From: Mycobacterium sp. SMC-8
GTDB lineage: Bacteria > Actinomycetota > Actinomycetes > Mycobacteriales > Mycobacteriaceae
Assembly (NCBI RefSeq): GCF_025263565.1
Contig: NZ_CP079865.1
Span: forward strand, 4,650,001-4,714,000
Length of the DNA stretch: 64,000 nucleotides
Direction: 5' to 3'
The notes beneath the pieces were generated by a model. The model had not been told where the DNA came from. It saw nothing but the letters and a program-made list of their open reading frames with translations, and made no database searches. Shown here piece by piece: positions 19,204-26,980 of the stretch. A program made the position numbers and the translations under genes. Numbering within the stretch: position 1 is the first letter of the stretch; each line of letters opens with the position of its first letter.

Positions 19204-20862
19204 ATGCGAATTCTCGGTATCAACGCGGTCTTTCACGATCCCGCCGCTGCGGTGGTGGTCGACGGACAGATCGCGGCCGCGGCCGAGGAGGAGCGATTCT
19301 CACGGCGCAAGCACGGCAAGCAGGCGGTGCCGTTCTCGACCTGGGAGCTGCCGGTGGCCGCGGCCCGCTGGTGCCTGGAGGAGGCCGGCCTGAGGCCCCC
19401 GGACCTGGATGCGGTCGGCTACTCCTACGAACCGGCGCTGATGGACGGGGAGAACGGGCAGACCGACGGCCTGGACCGCGACTGGGAGTATCTGCGCACG
19501 ACGTACGCGCAGCGGGCGCCGCGATTCCTGGCGACCGCCCTGCCGGGACTGGATCCGTCCGTCGTGCGCCACGTCCGCCATCACGTCGCGCATGCGGCGT
19601 CGACCGCGCTGGCCTCACCGCACCCGGACACCGCGGTGCTCGTGGTCGACGGCCGCGGGGAGCGCACCTCGATGCTGGCCGGGGTGTATCGCGACCAGAA
19701 ACTCGACGTGCTGGCTTCTCAGCCGTTGCCGCACTCCCTGGGCCTGCTCTACGAGAGCCTCACCGAACACCTGGGATTCGCGCGCTCCAGCGACGAGTAC
19801 AAGGTGATGGCGATGGGCTCCTACGGGAGCCCGCGGTTCGCCGACCGACTGCGCGAGAAGGTGTACGCGCGCGGGGACGGAGGCTTCCAGACCGAGCCCG
19901 TCGACTGGACCGAGTTCGCGCCGCCGCGGACACCGACGCCCCGCGAGAAGATCTCCGCGCTGGCCCGACCCGAGCCGGTCTATGCCGACCTGGCGTGCAG
20001 TGTCCAGCGCGTGGTCGAGGAGGTGCTCCTCGACCTGGCCGGGTGGCTGCGCCGGCGTGTCGACGGCGACAGTCTGTGCCTGGCCGGCGGGGTCGCCCTG
20101 AACTGCGTCGCCAGTTCCCGCATCTACGCCGAGAGCGGATTCGACCGGGTGTGGGTTCAGCCCGCCGCCGGCGACGCCGGGACCGCGCTCGGCGCGGCAC
20201 TGGCCCTGGCCGCCGAGGCCGGTGACCGCATCGCGCCGATGCCGTCGGCCCAGCTGGGCCGCGGCTGGACCGACGCGCAGATCGGTACGGTGCTGGACCG
20301 GGCGGCGGTGCCGTACGAGCGGCCCGCCGATCTGGCCGGCGCGGTCGGTGACGCCCTGGCCGACAACCAGCTCGTCGGGTGGTTCCAGGGCCGCTCGGAG
20401 TTCGGTCCGCGGGCGCTGGGCGGGCGGTCGCTGCTGGCCGATCCGCGCAGCGTGGCGAACCTGGAACGGCTCAACGACGTCAAGGGACGCGAGCAGTTCC
20501 GCCCGGTCGCCCCGATGGTGCTGGCCGACCGCGCCGGTGAGATCTCCGGCCGCGGTCCGCTGCCGAGCCGCTACATGCTGTTCGTGCACGACGTTGACGA
20601 ACGGTGGCGCGCCCGCATCCCGGCGGTCACCCACGTCGACGGCACCGCGCGTGTCCAGACCGTCGACGACGGTCAGCCCCTGCTGCACGCCGCCATCACC
20701 CGGTTCGCGGGCCGCACCGGCGTGCCGGTGGTGGTGAACACCAGCTTCAACACCGCCGGCCGGCCCATGGTCGACAGCCCGCAGGACGCGCTGGAGTGCT
20801 TCGGCAGCGCGCCGATCGACCTGCTCGCCATCGGTCCCTACCTGATCCGGCGGCCGCGATGA
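19204..20862 (+). CDS. NodU/CmcH-type carbamoyltransferase
   Basis: A 552-residue enzyme that transfers a carbamoyl group, by way of a carbamoyl-adenylate, onto a sugar hydroxyl in known relatives (nodulation factors, cephamycin, tobramycin, bleomycin sugars). It starts MRILGINAVFHDPAAAVVVD, with GAGGAGA 4-5 bases upstream. The Kae1-like domain has HVRHHVAHAAS (metal His residues) and VVDGRGERTSML. The C-terminal domain has ALNCVASSRIYAESG, GWFQGRSEFGPRALGGRS and VVVNTSFNTAGRPMVDSP. All key motifs appear intact. It lies 8 bases behind the UXS-like gene and overlaps the next gene by 4 bases. Confidence 0.93.
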   Translation: MRILGINAVFHDPAAAVVVDGQIAAAAEEERFSRRKHGKQAVPFSTWELPVAAARWCLEEAGLRPPDLDAVGYSYEPALMDGENGQTDGLDRDWEYLRTTYAQRAPRFLATALPGLDPSVVRHVRHHVAHAASTALASPHPDTAVLVVDGRGERTSMLAGVYRDQKLDVLASQPLPHSLGLLYESLTEHLGFARSSDEYKVMAMGSYGSPRFADRLREKVYARGDGGFQTEPVDWTEFAPPRTPTPREKISALARPEPVYADLACSVQRVVEEVLLDLAGWLRRRVDGDSLCLAGGVALNCVASSRIYAESGFDRVWVQPAAGDAGTALGAALALAAEAGDRIAPMPSAQLGRGWTDAQIGTVLDRAAVPYERPADLAGAVGDALADNQLVGWFQGRSEFGPRALGGRSLLADPRSVANLERLNDVKGREQFRPVAPMVLADRAGEISGRGPLPSRYMLFVHDVDERWRARIPAVTHVDGTARVQTVDDGQPLLHAAITRFAGRTGVPVVVNTSFNTAGRPMVDSPQDALECFGSAPIDLLAIGPYLIRRPR

Positions 20863-22358
20863 GCATGGACGTCACCCTGGTGATCCCGACCATCGGCCGG
20901 AAGTCGTTGGCGCAGTTGCTGTCCGCGCTGCAGCGCGACGCCGGGCCGCGGCCCGCGGAGATCCTGGTGGTCGACGACCGTGCCAGGCCGGGACCGCTGC
21001 CACTGCCCGACGGTGTGACCGTGCAGGTGCTGCACGGCGGCGGATGCGGCCCCGCGGCGGCCCGCAACGTCGGGTGGCGGGCCGCCGCCACCCGGTGGGT
21101 GTGCTTCCTCGACGACGACGTGCTGCCGTGCGCGGGCTGGCTGGGGGCACTGCGACAGGACCTCACGGTCGCCGAGTCGGTGCGGGCGGCCGGATCGCAG
21201 GGCGGCATCGAGGTGCCCCGCGCAGAGGCAAGCCGGGCGCCCAGCGACGATGAGCAGCGCACGCTGCGGCTGGCCGGCGCGCGGTGGATCACCGCCGACA
21301 TGGCCTACCGGCGCGACGTCCTGGTCGGCGTCGGAGGTTTCGACGAGCGATTCCCCCGCGCTTACCGCGAGGACTCCGATCTCGCGCTGCGCATCGTCTC
21401 GGCCGGGCACCGGATCGTGGACGGCTCGCGCCGCTGCAGCCACCCGGTGGCGCCGGCGACCTGGCTGACGTCGGTCCGGGTGCAGATCGGCAACCGGGAC
21501 AACGCACTGATGCGCCGCAAGTTCGGCCGCCACTGGCGGTCCCGGAGCGGGGAGGGCCGGGGACGGCTTCCCGGGCACCTGGCGACCACGGCGAGCGCCG
21601 TCGCGGGCCTGGCCGCCGCGCTCTGGCGGCGGCGCGCCGCCGCCGCCGTGTCCGGGCTGCTGTGGGCCGGGCTGACCGCCGAGTTCACCGCCCGCCGGTT
21701 CCTGCACGGTCCCCGAACGGTTCCGGAGTTCAGCCGGATCCTATTGAGCAGCACCATGATTCCTCCGGCGGCGGTGGCGCACAGGGTGGTCGGGGAGTGG
21801 CAGCACCGGCACGCGCGGCCGGAGCCGCCGCTGGCCGTGCTGCTCGACCGCGACGACACGCTGATCGAGGACGGTCCATACCTCAACGACCCGGACGGTG
21901 TCGTGCCGATGCCCGGCGCCGACCGCGCGCTGGACCGGCTGCGCAGACACGGGCTGCTGCTGGCGGTGGTGACCAATCAGTCCGGCGTTGCGCGCGGGCT
22001 GATCACCCCGCGCCAGCTCGTCGCGGTCAACGCGGCCGTGAACGGAGCGCTCGGCCCGTTCGACTGCTGGCAGGTGTGTGTGCACGGCGAGGACGACGGA
22101 TGTCGTTGCCGCAAACCGGCGCCCGGGATGGTGCTGTCGGCGGCCGCCGAGCTCGGGGTGCCACCGCAGCGGTGCGTGATGATCGGCGACACCGGAGGCG
22201 ACGTCACTGCCGCGCTGTCGGCGGGGGCGCGGGCGGTGCTGGTACCCACCGGGCGGACCCGCCCCGAGGAGATCGTCGCCGCACGTGCGCATCCGCGCGC
22301 CGCGGTGGCGCCCACGCTGGCCGCGGCGGTGGATCTGGTGCTGCGGGAGGCGCGATGA
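20859..22358 (+). CDS. Fusion protein: GT2 glycosyltransferase plus GmhB-type heptose-bisphosphate phosphatase
   Basis: A 499-residue two-domain protein. Residues 1-240 are a GT2 domain (VTLVIPTIGRKSLAQLL, ILVVDDRARPG, WVCFLDDDVLPCAG, FPRAYREDSDLALRI). Residues about 245-290 are Ala/Trp-rich and hydrophobic and may associate with membrane. Residues about 325-499 are a HAD-IIIA phosphatase like GmhB (AVLLDRDDTLIEDGPYLND, VVTNQSGVARGL, zinc ligands in CVHGEDDGCRCRKPAPGM, MIGDTGGDV). GmhB removes the 7-phosphate from heptose 1,7-bisphosphate between the two HldE steps. The ATG overlaps the preceding stop (ATGA). Free-standing GmhB is usual; the fusion is uncommon. Confidence 0.88.
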   Translation: MSMDVTLVIPTIGRKSLAQLLSALQRDAGPRPAEILVVDDRARPGPLPLPDGVTVQVLHGGGCGPAAARNVGWRAAATRWVCFLDDDVLPCAGWLGALRQDLTVAESVRAAGSQGGIEVPRAEASRAPSDDEQRTLRLAGARWITADMAYRRDVLVGVGGFDERFPRAYREDSDLALRIVSAGHRIVDGSRRCSHPVAPATWLTSVRVQIGNRDNALMRRKFGRHWRSRSGEGRGRLPGHLATTASAVAGLAAALWRRRAAAAVSGLLWAGLTAEFTARRFLHGPRTVPEFSRILLSSTMIPPAAVAHRVVGEWQHRHARPEPPLAVLLDRDDTLIEDGPYLNDPDGVVPMPGADRALDRLRRHGLLLAVVTNQSGVARGLITPRQLVAVNAAVNGALGPFDCWQVCVHGEDDGCRCRKPAPGMVLSAAAELGVPPQRCVMIGDTGGDVTAALSAGARAVLVPTGRTRPEEIVAARAHPRAAVAPTLAAAVDLVLREAR

Positions 22359-23374
22359 CCTCGGCCCTGGTCGCCCGCCTGGACAGCGCCGGCGACGTGC
22401 TCGTCACCGGCCCGGCGATCCGCGCCGTCGCCGCGTCACACGACCGGGTGGTGATGCTGGCCGGCCCGCGCGGGCACGCCGCCGCCCAGTTCCTGCCAGG
22501 AGTCGACGAGATCATCGAATGGCAGGCGCCCTGGGTCGATTTCGACGCCCCCGAGCTCACCGCGGCGCACGCCGACGGCCTGATCAAACGACTGCGCGAC
22601 ACCGCCCCGGACCGCGCCTACATCTTCACGTCGTTCCACCAGTCGCCGCTGCCGCTGGCGCTGCTGTGCCGCATGGCCGGCGTGCCGTGGGTCGGGGCGA
22701 TCAGCGTCGACTACCCGGGCAGCCTGCTGGATCTGCGCCACCAGGTGCCCGACGGGATCCCAGAACCGTTGCGCGCGCTGTCGCTGACCGAAGCGGCCGG
22801 CTGCCGGCTGCCCGACGGGGACGACGGCGCGCTGCGCGTCCTGCGGCCGGCGACTCCGGTGCCCGCGCTGGCCGAGCTGCCCGGCACCGGCGGTTACATC
22901 GTGTTCCATCCCGGCGCGGCGGTCCCGGCCCGCCGGCCCAGCGCACACCGCAGCGCGGCCATGGTGACCGCCCTGGACCGGGCCGGATACCGCGTCGTGG
23001 TGACGGGCGGTGCCGACGAACGGGACCTGACCGCCGAGGTCGCCGCCGACCACGCGCTCGACCTCGGCGGCCGCACCGGCTTCGCGGAGCTCGCGGCGGT
23101 GCTGGCGGGCGCCCGGGTGGTGGTGGCGCCCAACACCGGGGCAGCACACCTGGCCGCGGCAGTCGGAACCCCGGTGGTGTCGCTGTTCGCCCCGGTGGTG
23201 CCCCCGTCCCAGTGGGCCCCGTACGGGGTCCCGGTCACCGTCCTCGGCGACCAGAACGCCGCGTGCCGTGGCTCGCGGGCTCGCACCTGCCCGTTGAGCC
23301 GACACACCTGTCTCGACGACATCACCGACATCGCACTGCTGGCCGCGGTGCACGAGTGGGGAGGTACACCATGA
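22355..23374 (+). CDS. GT9-family heptosyltransferase-like glycosyltransferase
   Basis: A 339-residue GT-B enzyme of family 9, whose best-known members transfer heptose from ADP-heptose to lipopolysaccharide. It starts MTSALVARLDSAGDVLVTGP at an ATGA overlap. The C-terminal donor domain has YIVFHPGAAVPARRPS and ARVVVAPNTGAAHLAAAVGTP, the typical GT9 nucleotide-binding motifs. No membrane segment is seen. With gmhA, gmhB and hldE in the same operon, ADP-heptose is the probable donor. A second GT9 gene in the island (26023) is frameshifted, so this would be the only intact one. Confidence 0.9.
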   Translation: MTSALVARLDSAGDVLVTGPAIRAVAASHDRVVMLAGPRGHAAAQFLPGVDEIIEWQAPWVDFDAPELTAAHADGLIKRLRDTAPDRAYIFTSFHQSPLPLALLCRMAGVPWVGAISVDYPGSLLDLRHQVPDGIPEPLRALSLTEAAGCRLPDGDDGALRVLRPATPVPALAELPGTGGYIVFHPGAAVPARRPSAHRSAAMVTALDRAGYRVVVTGGADERDLTAEVAADHALDLGGRTGFAELAAVLAGARVVVAPNTGAAHLAAAVGTPVVSLFAPVVPPSQWAPYGVPVTVLGDQNAACRGSRARTCPLSRHTCLDDITDIALLAAVHEWGGTP

Positions 23375-23940
23375 TCGCGACCCATTTCGACGATCTCATC
23401 GAGGCGGTGGATCGAACCCGCGGTCACATCCGCCTGGTCGACACCTGGGGGCACCGGCTCGCCGAGGTCCTGCTCGGCGGCGGACGGCTGCTGGCGTGCG
23501 GCAACGGCGGCAGCGCCGCCGAGGCCCAGCACCTGACCGCCGAACTGGTCGGGCGGTTCAAGGACGAGCGGCAGCCGCTGTCGGCCATCGCGCTGCACGC
23601 CGATACGTCCGCGCTGACCGCGGTGGTCAACGACTACGGCGGCGACGAGATTTTCGCCAGGGGCGTCCGCGCCCACGGCCGCCGCGACGACGTCCTGATG
23701 GCGCTGTCGACGAGCGGCACCAGTCACAACGTGCTGACGGCGGTCAAGGCCGCGCATGAGATCGGGATGAGCACCTGGGCCCTCACCGGGCCGGCGCCCA
23801 ATCCGCTGGCGGCCATGTGCGACCACGCGATCAGCGTGGACGCACCGGGCACGGCCACCGTGCAGGAGGTGCATCTGCTGCTGGTCCACGCCCTGTGCAT
23901 GGCGGTCGACGAGCGCATCCTCGGATCGGTGCCGGCATGA
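23371..23940 (+). CDS. gmhA: Sedoheptulose-7-phosphate isomerase
   Basis: A 189-residue SIS-domain enzyme that converts sedoheptulose 7-phosphate to D-glycero-D-manno-heptose 7-phosphate, the first step of nucleotide-heptose synthesis. The phosphosugar motif LLACGNGGSAAEAQHLTAEL and the downstream VNDYGGDEIFARGVRA, MALSTSGTSHNVLTAV and QEVHLLLVHALC are all as in GmhA. It is normal in length. ATGA overlaps on both sides show tight coupling with the GT9 gene and hldE. M. tuberculosis has gmhA (Rv0113), but there with a GDP-heptose-type partner (hddA) and no hldE-type fusion. Confidence 0.95.
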   Translation: MIATHFDDLIEAVDRTRGHIRLVDTWGHRLAEVLLGGGRLLACGNGGSAAEAQHLTAELVGRFKDERQPLSAIALHADTSALTAVVNDYGGDEIFARGVRAHGRRDDVLMALSTSGTSHNVLTAVKAAHEIGMSTWALTGPAPNPLAAMCDHAISVDAPGTATVQEVHLLLVHALCMAVDERILGSVPA

Positions 23941-25328
23941 GCGCCGCACCGCTGGTCGTCGTCGGCGACGTGATGCTCGACCTGGACGTCGAGGGGTCCG
24001 CGACGCGACTCAGCCCGGAAGCCCCCGTCCCGGTGGTCGACGTCGAACGCAGCTGGCAGCGGCCGGGAGGGGCCGGGCTGGCCGCACAGTTGGCGGCGCG
24101 CACCCGCGACGACGTCGTCCTCATCGCCGGAATCGCCGAAGACGCTGCGGCACAACAACTCCGCGAACTACTGCGGTCGGCCGGGGTGCGGCTGATCGCG
24201 CTGCCGATGCGGGGGGCCACCGTGACCAAGACCCGGGTCAGGGCGCGCGGTCAGTCGGTGCTGCGCATCGACCGCGGCACAGCCACCCCGGTTGCCGCGC
24301 CGCTGCCCGACGAGGCGGTGCACGCGCTGTCCCACGCGCAGGCGGTCTGCGTCGCCGACTACGGCGGGGGAGTCGCGGCACTGCCGGCGCTGCGTGCCGC
24401 GCTCGGCCACGCCGCGCGCGGCGTTCCGGTGGTGTGGGATCCGCACCCGCGCGGCGCCGTACCCACCCCGAGATGCCGGTTGGTCACGCCGAATGAGGCT
24501 GAGGCCCAACACTTCTGCGGTACCGAAGGACTACCCGAGGTAGTGCTGCGGGAGCGCTGGAACGCTGACGCGGTGTGCGTGACCCTGGGCGTCCGCGGCG
24601 CCCGGGTCTTCACCGCGGACGGCTGCGCCACCCACATCGGCCCCGCGGCGCCGGTCGGCACCGGATCGGCCGGCGACGCGTGCGGCGCCGGCGACCGGTT
24701 CGCCGTGGCGGCGACCGCCGCGTTGGGCGCCGGCGCCGGCCCCGTGGCCGCCGTCACCGAAGCGGTGGACGCCGCCGCCCGCTTCGTCGCCGCGGGCGGG
24801 GCGGGTGCGGTGTCGGCGCCGGTGTGCAGCGAGATGCACCCGGGTACCGACGACCATGACGCCACCGATGCGGTCGCGCTGGCGCAGCGGTTGCGCGCGG
24901 TGGGGCGCACGGTGGTAGCCACCGGTGGATGTTTCGACCTACTCCACACCGGCCATGTCCGGTTATTGCGCACCGCACGGCAATTCGGTGATGCGCTGAT
25001 CGTGCTGATCAACTCCGACGCGTCGGTGCGCGCGCTGAAGGGTCCCGGCCGGCCGGTGGTGGCGGCCGCAGACAGGGCCAGGGTGCTTGCCGCGCTGGCC
25101 TGCGTCGACGCCGTGGCGGTGTTCGACGAGGCGACGCCGGAGCGGCTGCTGTCCGATATCCGGCCCGACATCTGGGTCAAGGGCGGCGATTACACGGCCG
25201 ACGCCCTGCCCGAGGCCGGCGTCGTGAGACGCCACGGCGGTGACGTCGTCATCGTGCCGACGGTGGCCGGCTACTCCTCGTCCGCCCTGATCGCCGCGGC
25301 GCGGTCCGGGCCAACCGAAGAAAGGTGA
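23937..25328 (+). CDS. hldE: Bifunctional heptose 7-phosphate kinase / heptose 1-phosphate adenylyltransferase
   Basis: A 463-residue two-domain enzyme. Residues 1-300 form a PfkB-type kinase (VVGDVMLDLDVEGSATRLSP, SPEAPVPVVDVE, catalytic GDACGAGDRFA). Residues about 325-463 form a nucleotidyltransferase (ATGGCFDLLHTGHVRLLRTA, with the HxGH motif, and IWVKGGDYT). It phosphorylates heptose 7-phosphate at C1 and, after GmhB, forms ADP-heptose. This is the beta-phosphate ADP route of Gram-negative bacteria, also used in some actinomycete antibiotic clusters. ATGA overlap with gmhA. No HldD-type 6-epimerase gene is recognised nearby. Confidence 0.94.
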   Translation: MSAAPLVVVGDVMLDLDVEGSATRLSPEAPVPVVDVERSWQRPGGAGLAAQLAARTRDDVVLIAGIAEDAAAQQLRELLRSAGVRLIALPMRGATVTKTRVRARGQSVLRIDRGTATPVAAPLPDEAVHALSHAQAVCVADYGGGVAALPALRAALGHAARGVPVVWDPHPRGAVPTPRCRLVTPNEAEAQHFCGTEGLPEVVLRERWNADAVCVTLGVRGARVFTADGCATHIGPAAPVGTGSAGDACGAGDRFAVAATAALGAGAGPVAAVTEAVDAAARFVAAGGAGAVSAPVCSEMHPGTDDHDATDAVALAQRLRAVGRTVVATGGCFDLLHTGHVRLLRTARQFGDALIVLINSDASVRALKGPGRPVVAAADRARVLAALACVDAVAVFDEATPERLLSDIRPDIWVKGGDYTADALPEAGVVRRHGGDVVIVPTVAGYSSSALIAAARSGPTEER

Positions 25329-25333
25329 GACAC

Positions 25334-26032
25334 ATGGCAGACATCGCGAACCCCGGGACGGTGCTGATCACCGGCGGCGCGTCCGGACTGGGCGCGGCGG
25401 TCGCCGATGCGGTGCGGGCACGCGGCGGCACACCGCTGGTGATCGACAAGGACCGTCCGGCCGACGGCGTCACCCACGTGTGCGCGGACCTGGCCGACAC
25501 CGACGCCGTGGAGGCCGCTGTCGCCGCGCTGGCCGAGCAGACCGGCGGGCCGATCGACGGGGTGTTCACCGCGGCGGGCATCGACGCCTGCGGCACCCTA
25601 CGCCAGGTCCCCGCCAAGGAGTGGGAGCGGGTGGTGATGGTCAACCTGTTCGGCACCGCGGCCGTGATCAGGTCGGCGCTGCCCTACCTGGCGACTGGCC
25701 GCAGCCGCATCGTCACCTGCGCGTCGACGCTGGGGATCAAGGCGGTCAGCGACGCGACCGCCTACTGCGCGTCGAAGTTCGGGGTGGTCGGGTTCACCCG
25801 CGCGCTGGCCGCCGAACTTGCCGGTGACATCGGGGTCACCCTGCTGGTCCCGGGCGGCATGTACACCGCGTTCTTCGACAGCCGCACCGAGCAGTACAAG
25901 CCGCCACCGGACGCCAAGCTCAACCAGCCCTCGGATGTGGCCGCCGCCGTGTTGTTCGCACTCTCACAGCCCCCTGGCTGTGAGATACGCGAACTCGTGG
26001 TGTGCGCATCAACAGAATCGTCATGGCCCTAG
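25334..26032 (+). CDS. Classical short-chain dehydrogenase/reductase
   Basis: A 232-residue SDR. The cofactor motif TVLITGGASGLGAAVADAV is at residues 8-26 and the catalytic triad is Ser (CASTLGIK) followed by YCASK. Being short and of the classical type it is unlikely to be the extended-SDR epimerase HldD, but it could oxidise or reduce a sugar-derived hydroxyl. The ATG at 25334 follows GAAAGG by 9-10 bases; GTG 25325 would overlap hldE. The 3' end contains a strong hairpin (25962-25985) and overlaps the start of the frameshifted GT9 gene. Substrate unknown. Confidence 0.87.
   Translation: MADIANPGTVLITGGASGLGAAVADAVRARGGTPLVIDKDRPADGVTHVCADLADTDAVEAAVAALAEQTGGPIDGVFTAAGIDACGTLRQVPAKEWERVVMVNLFGTAAVIRSALPYLATGRSRIVTCASTLGIKAVSDATAYCASKFGVVGFTRALAAELAGDIGVTLLVPGGMYTAFFDSRTEQYKPPPDAKLNQPSDVAAAVLFALSQPPGCEIRELVVCASTESSWP
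25962..25985 (+). other. Strong hairpin inside the 3' end of the SDR gene
   Basis: TCTCACAGCC (25962-25971) and GGCTGTGAGA (25976-25985) are perfect 10-base complements with a CCCT loop. The element lies in coding sequence 45 bases before the SDR stop and 38 bases before the next ATG. It may terminate or process part of the operon mRNA, or be a protein-binding site. There is no U-tract. Confidence 0.5.
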
Positions 26033-26980
26033 TGCCGGACAGTCGCGACCCGCAGACCATCGTGGTGCTGCGCGCGCTGGGGCTCGGCGACCCTGCTCAC
26101 CGCGGTGCCCGCGCTGCGCGGACTGCGGCGCCGATACCCCGACACTCGGATCACGCTGGCCGCACCCGCACGGTACCGCGCGCTGGCCCTGCACACCGGC
26201 GCCGTCGACGACGTCGTCGACACCCCGGAGCTGGGCCCGATCCGCGGCATTGCGGACCGGCCGGACCTTGCGGTCAACCTGCACGGACGGGGACCGCAGT
26301 CGATCGCGGCGCTGCTGGCCCTGCGGCCACGAATGCTGCTGACCCACCGGCACGACGACTTCCCGCACATCGCCGGCCCGCCGTGGCAACCCGACCAGCA
26401 CGAGGTCGACCGTTGGTGCCAGATCCTGCACTGGGGCGGAATCACCTGCCGCGCAGGAGATCTGGAGATCAGACGGCCCGACGGGTACCCCGACCACTCC
26501 GATGCGGTGGTGATCCACCCCGGCGCCGGGGCGCCGGCGCGGCAGTGGCCGGCGCAGCGGTTCGCCGAGGTCGCCGCGGCATTGTCCGAGCACGGTGCGC
26601 GGGTGGTGATCACCGGGTCGGGCGCCGAAGCCGGTCTGGTCCGGGAGGTCCGGGCGGCGTCGGGGCTGCCGGGCTCGGCGATCTGGCCCGACACCTCGGA
26701 TCTGCTCGCGCTTGTCGCGCTGGTCAGCGACTGCCGGCTGCTGATCTGCGGTGACACCGGCGTCGGGCACGTGGCGACGGCCACCGGGACGCCGTCGGTG
26801 CTGCTGTTCGGCCCCACCCCGCCCGCGCACTGGGGCCCGCGCGGCGACGGGTGCCACGTCACGTTATGGGCCGGTGAGCGCGGCGACCCGCACGCGGGCG
26901 AACCGGACCCCGGGCTGCTACAGCTGTCGGCCGCACAGGTGCTCGACGCCGCCCGCGACGTGCTGGCCAGGCATCCATGA
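26023..26980 (+). pseudogene. GT9 glycosyltransferase interrupted by a one-base frameshift
   Basis: Translation from ATG 26023 reads MALVPDSRDPQTIVVLRALG-LGD and then goes out of frame. The other reading frame continues from there as LLTAVPALRGLRRRYPDTRI, giving a full GT9 protein (about 318 residues) with VVIHPGAGAPARQWPAQRF and LLICGDTGVGHVATATGTP. The frames join if one C is removed from the CCC at 26091-26093. Either the gene is inactivated by a recent insertion, or this is a sequencing error. The rest of the protein shows no decay, so any inactivation would be recent. GTG 26002 is an alternative start. It overlaps the SDR gene and the dehydrogenase gene (ATGA). Confidence 0.82.

Noticed and set aside
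22355..25328. Heptose genes as contamination from a Gram-negative lipopolysaccharide locus
   Set aside because: Base composition, codon usage style and ATGA coupling are continuous with the flanking mycobacterial genes, and the GT2-GmhB fusion is not a typical Gram-negative form.
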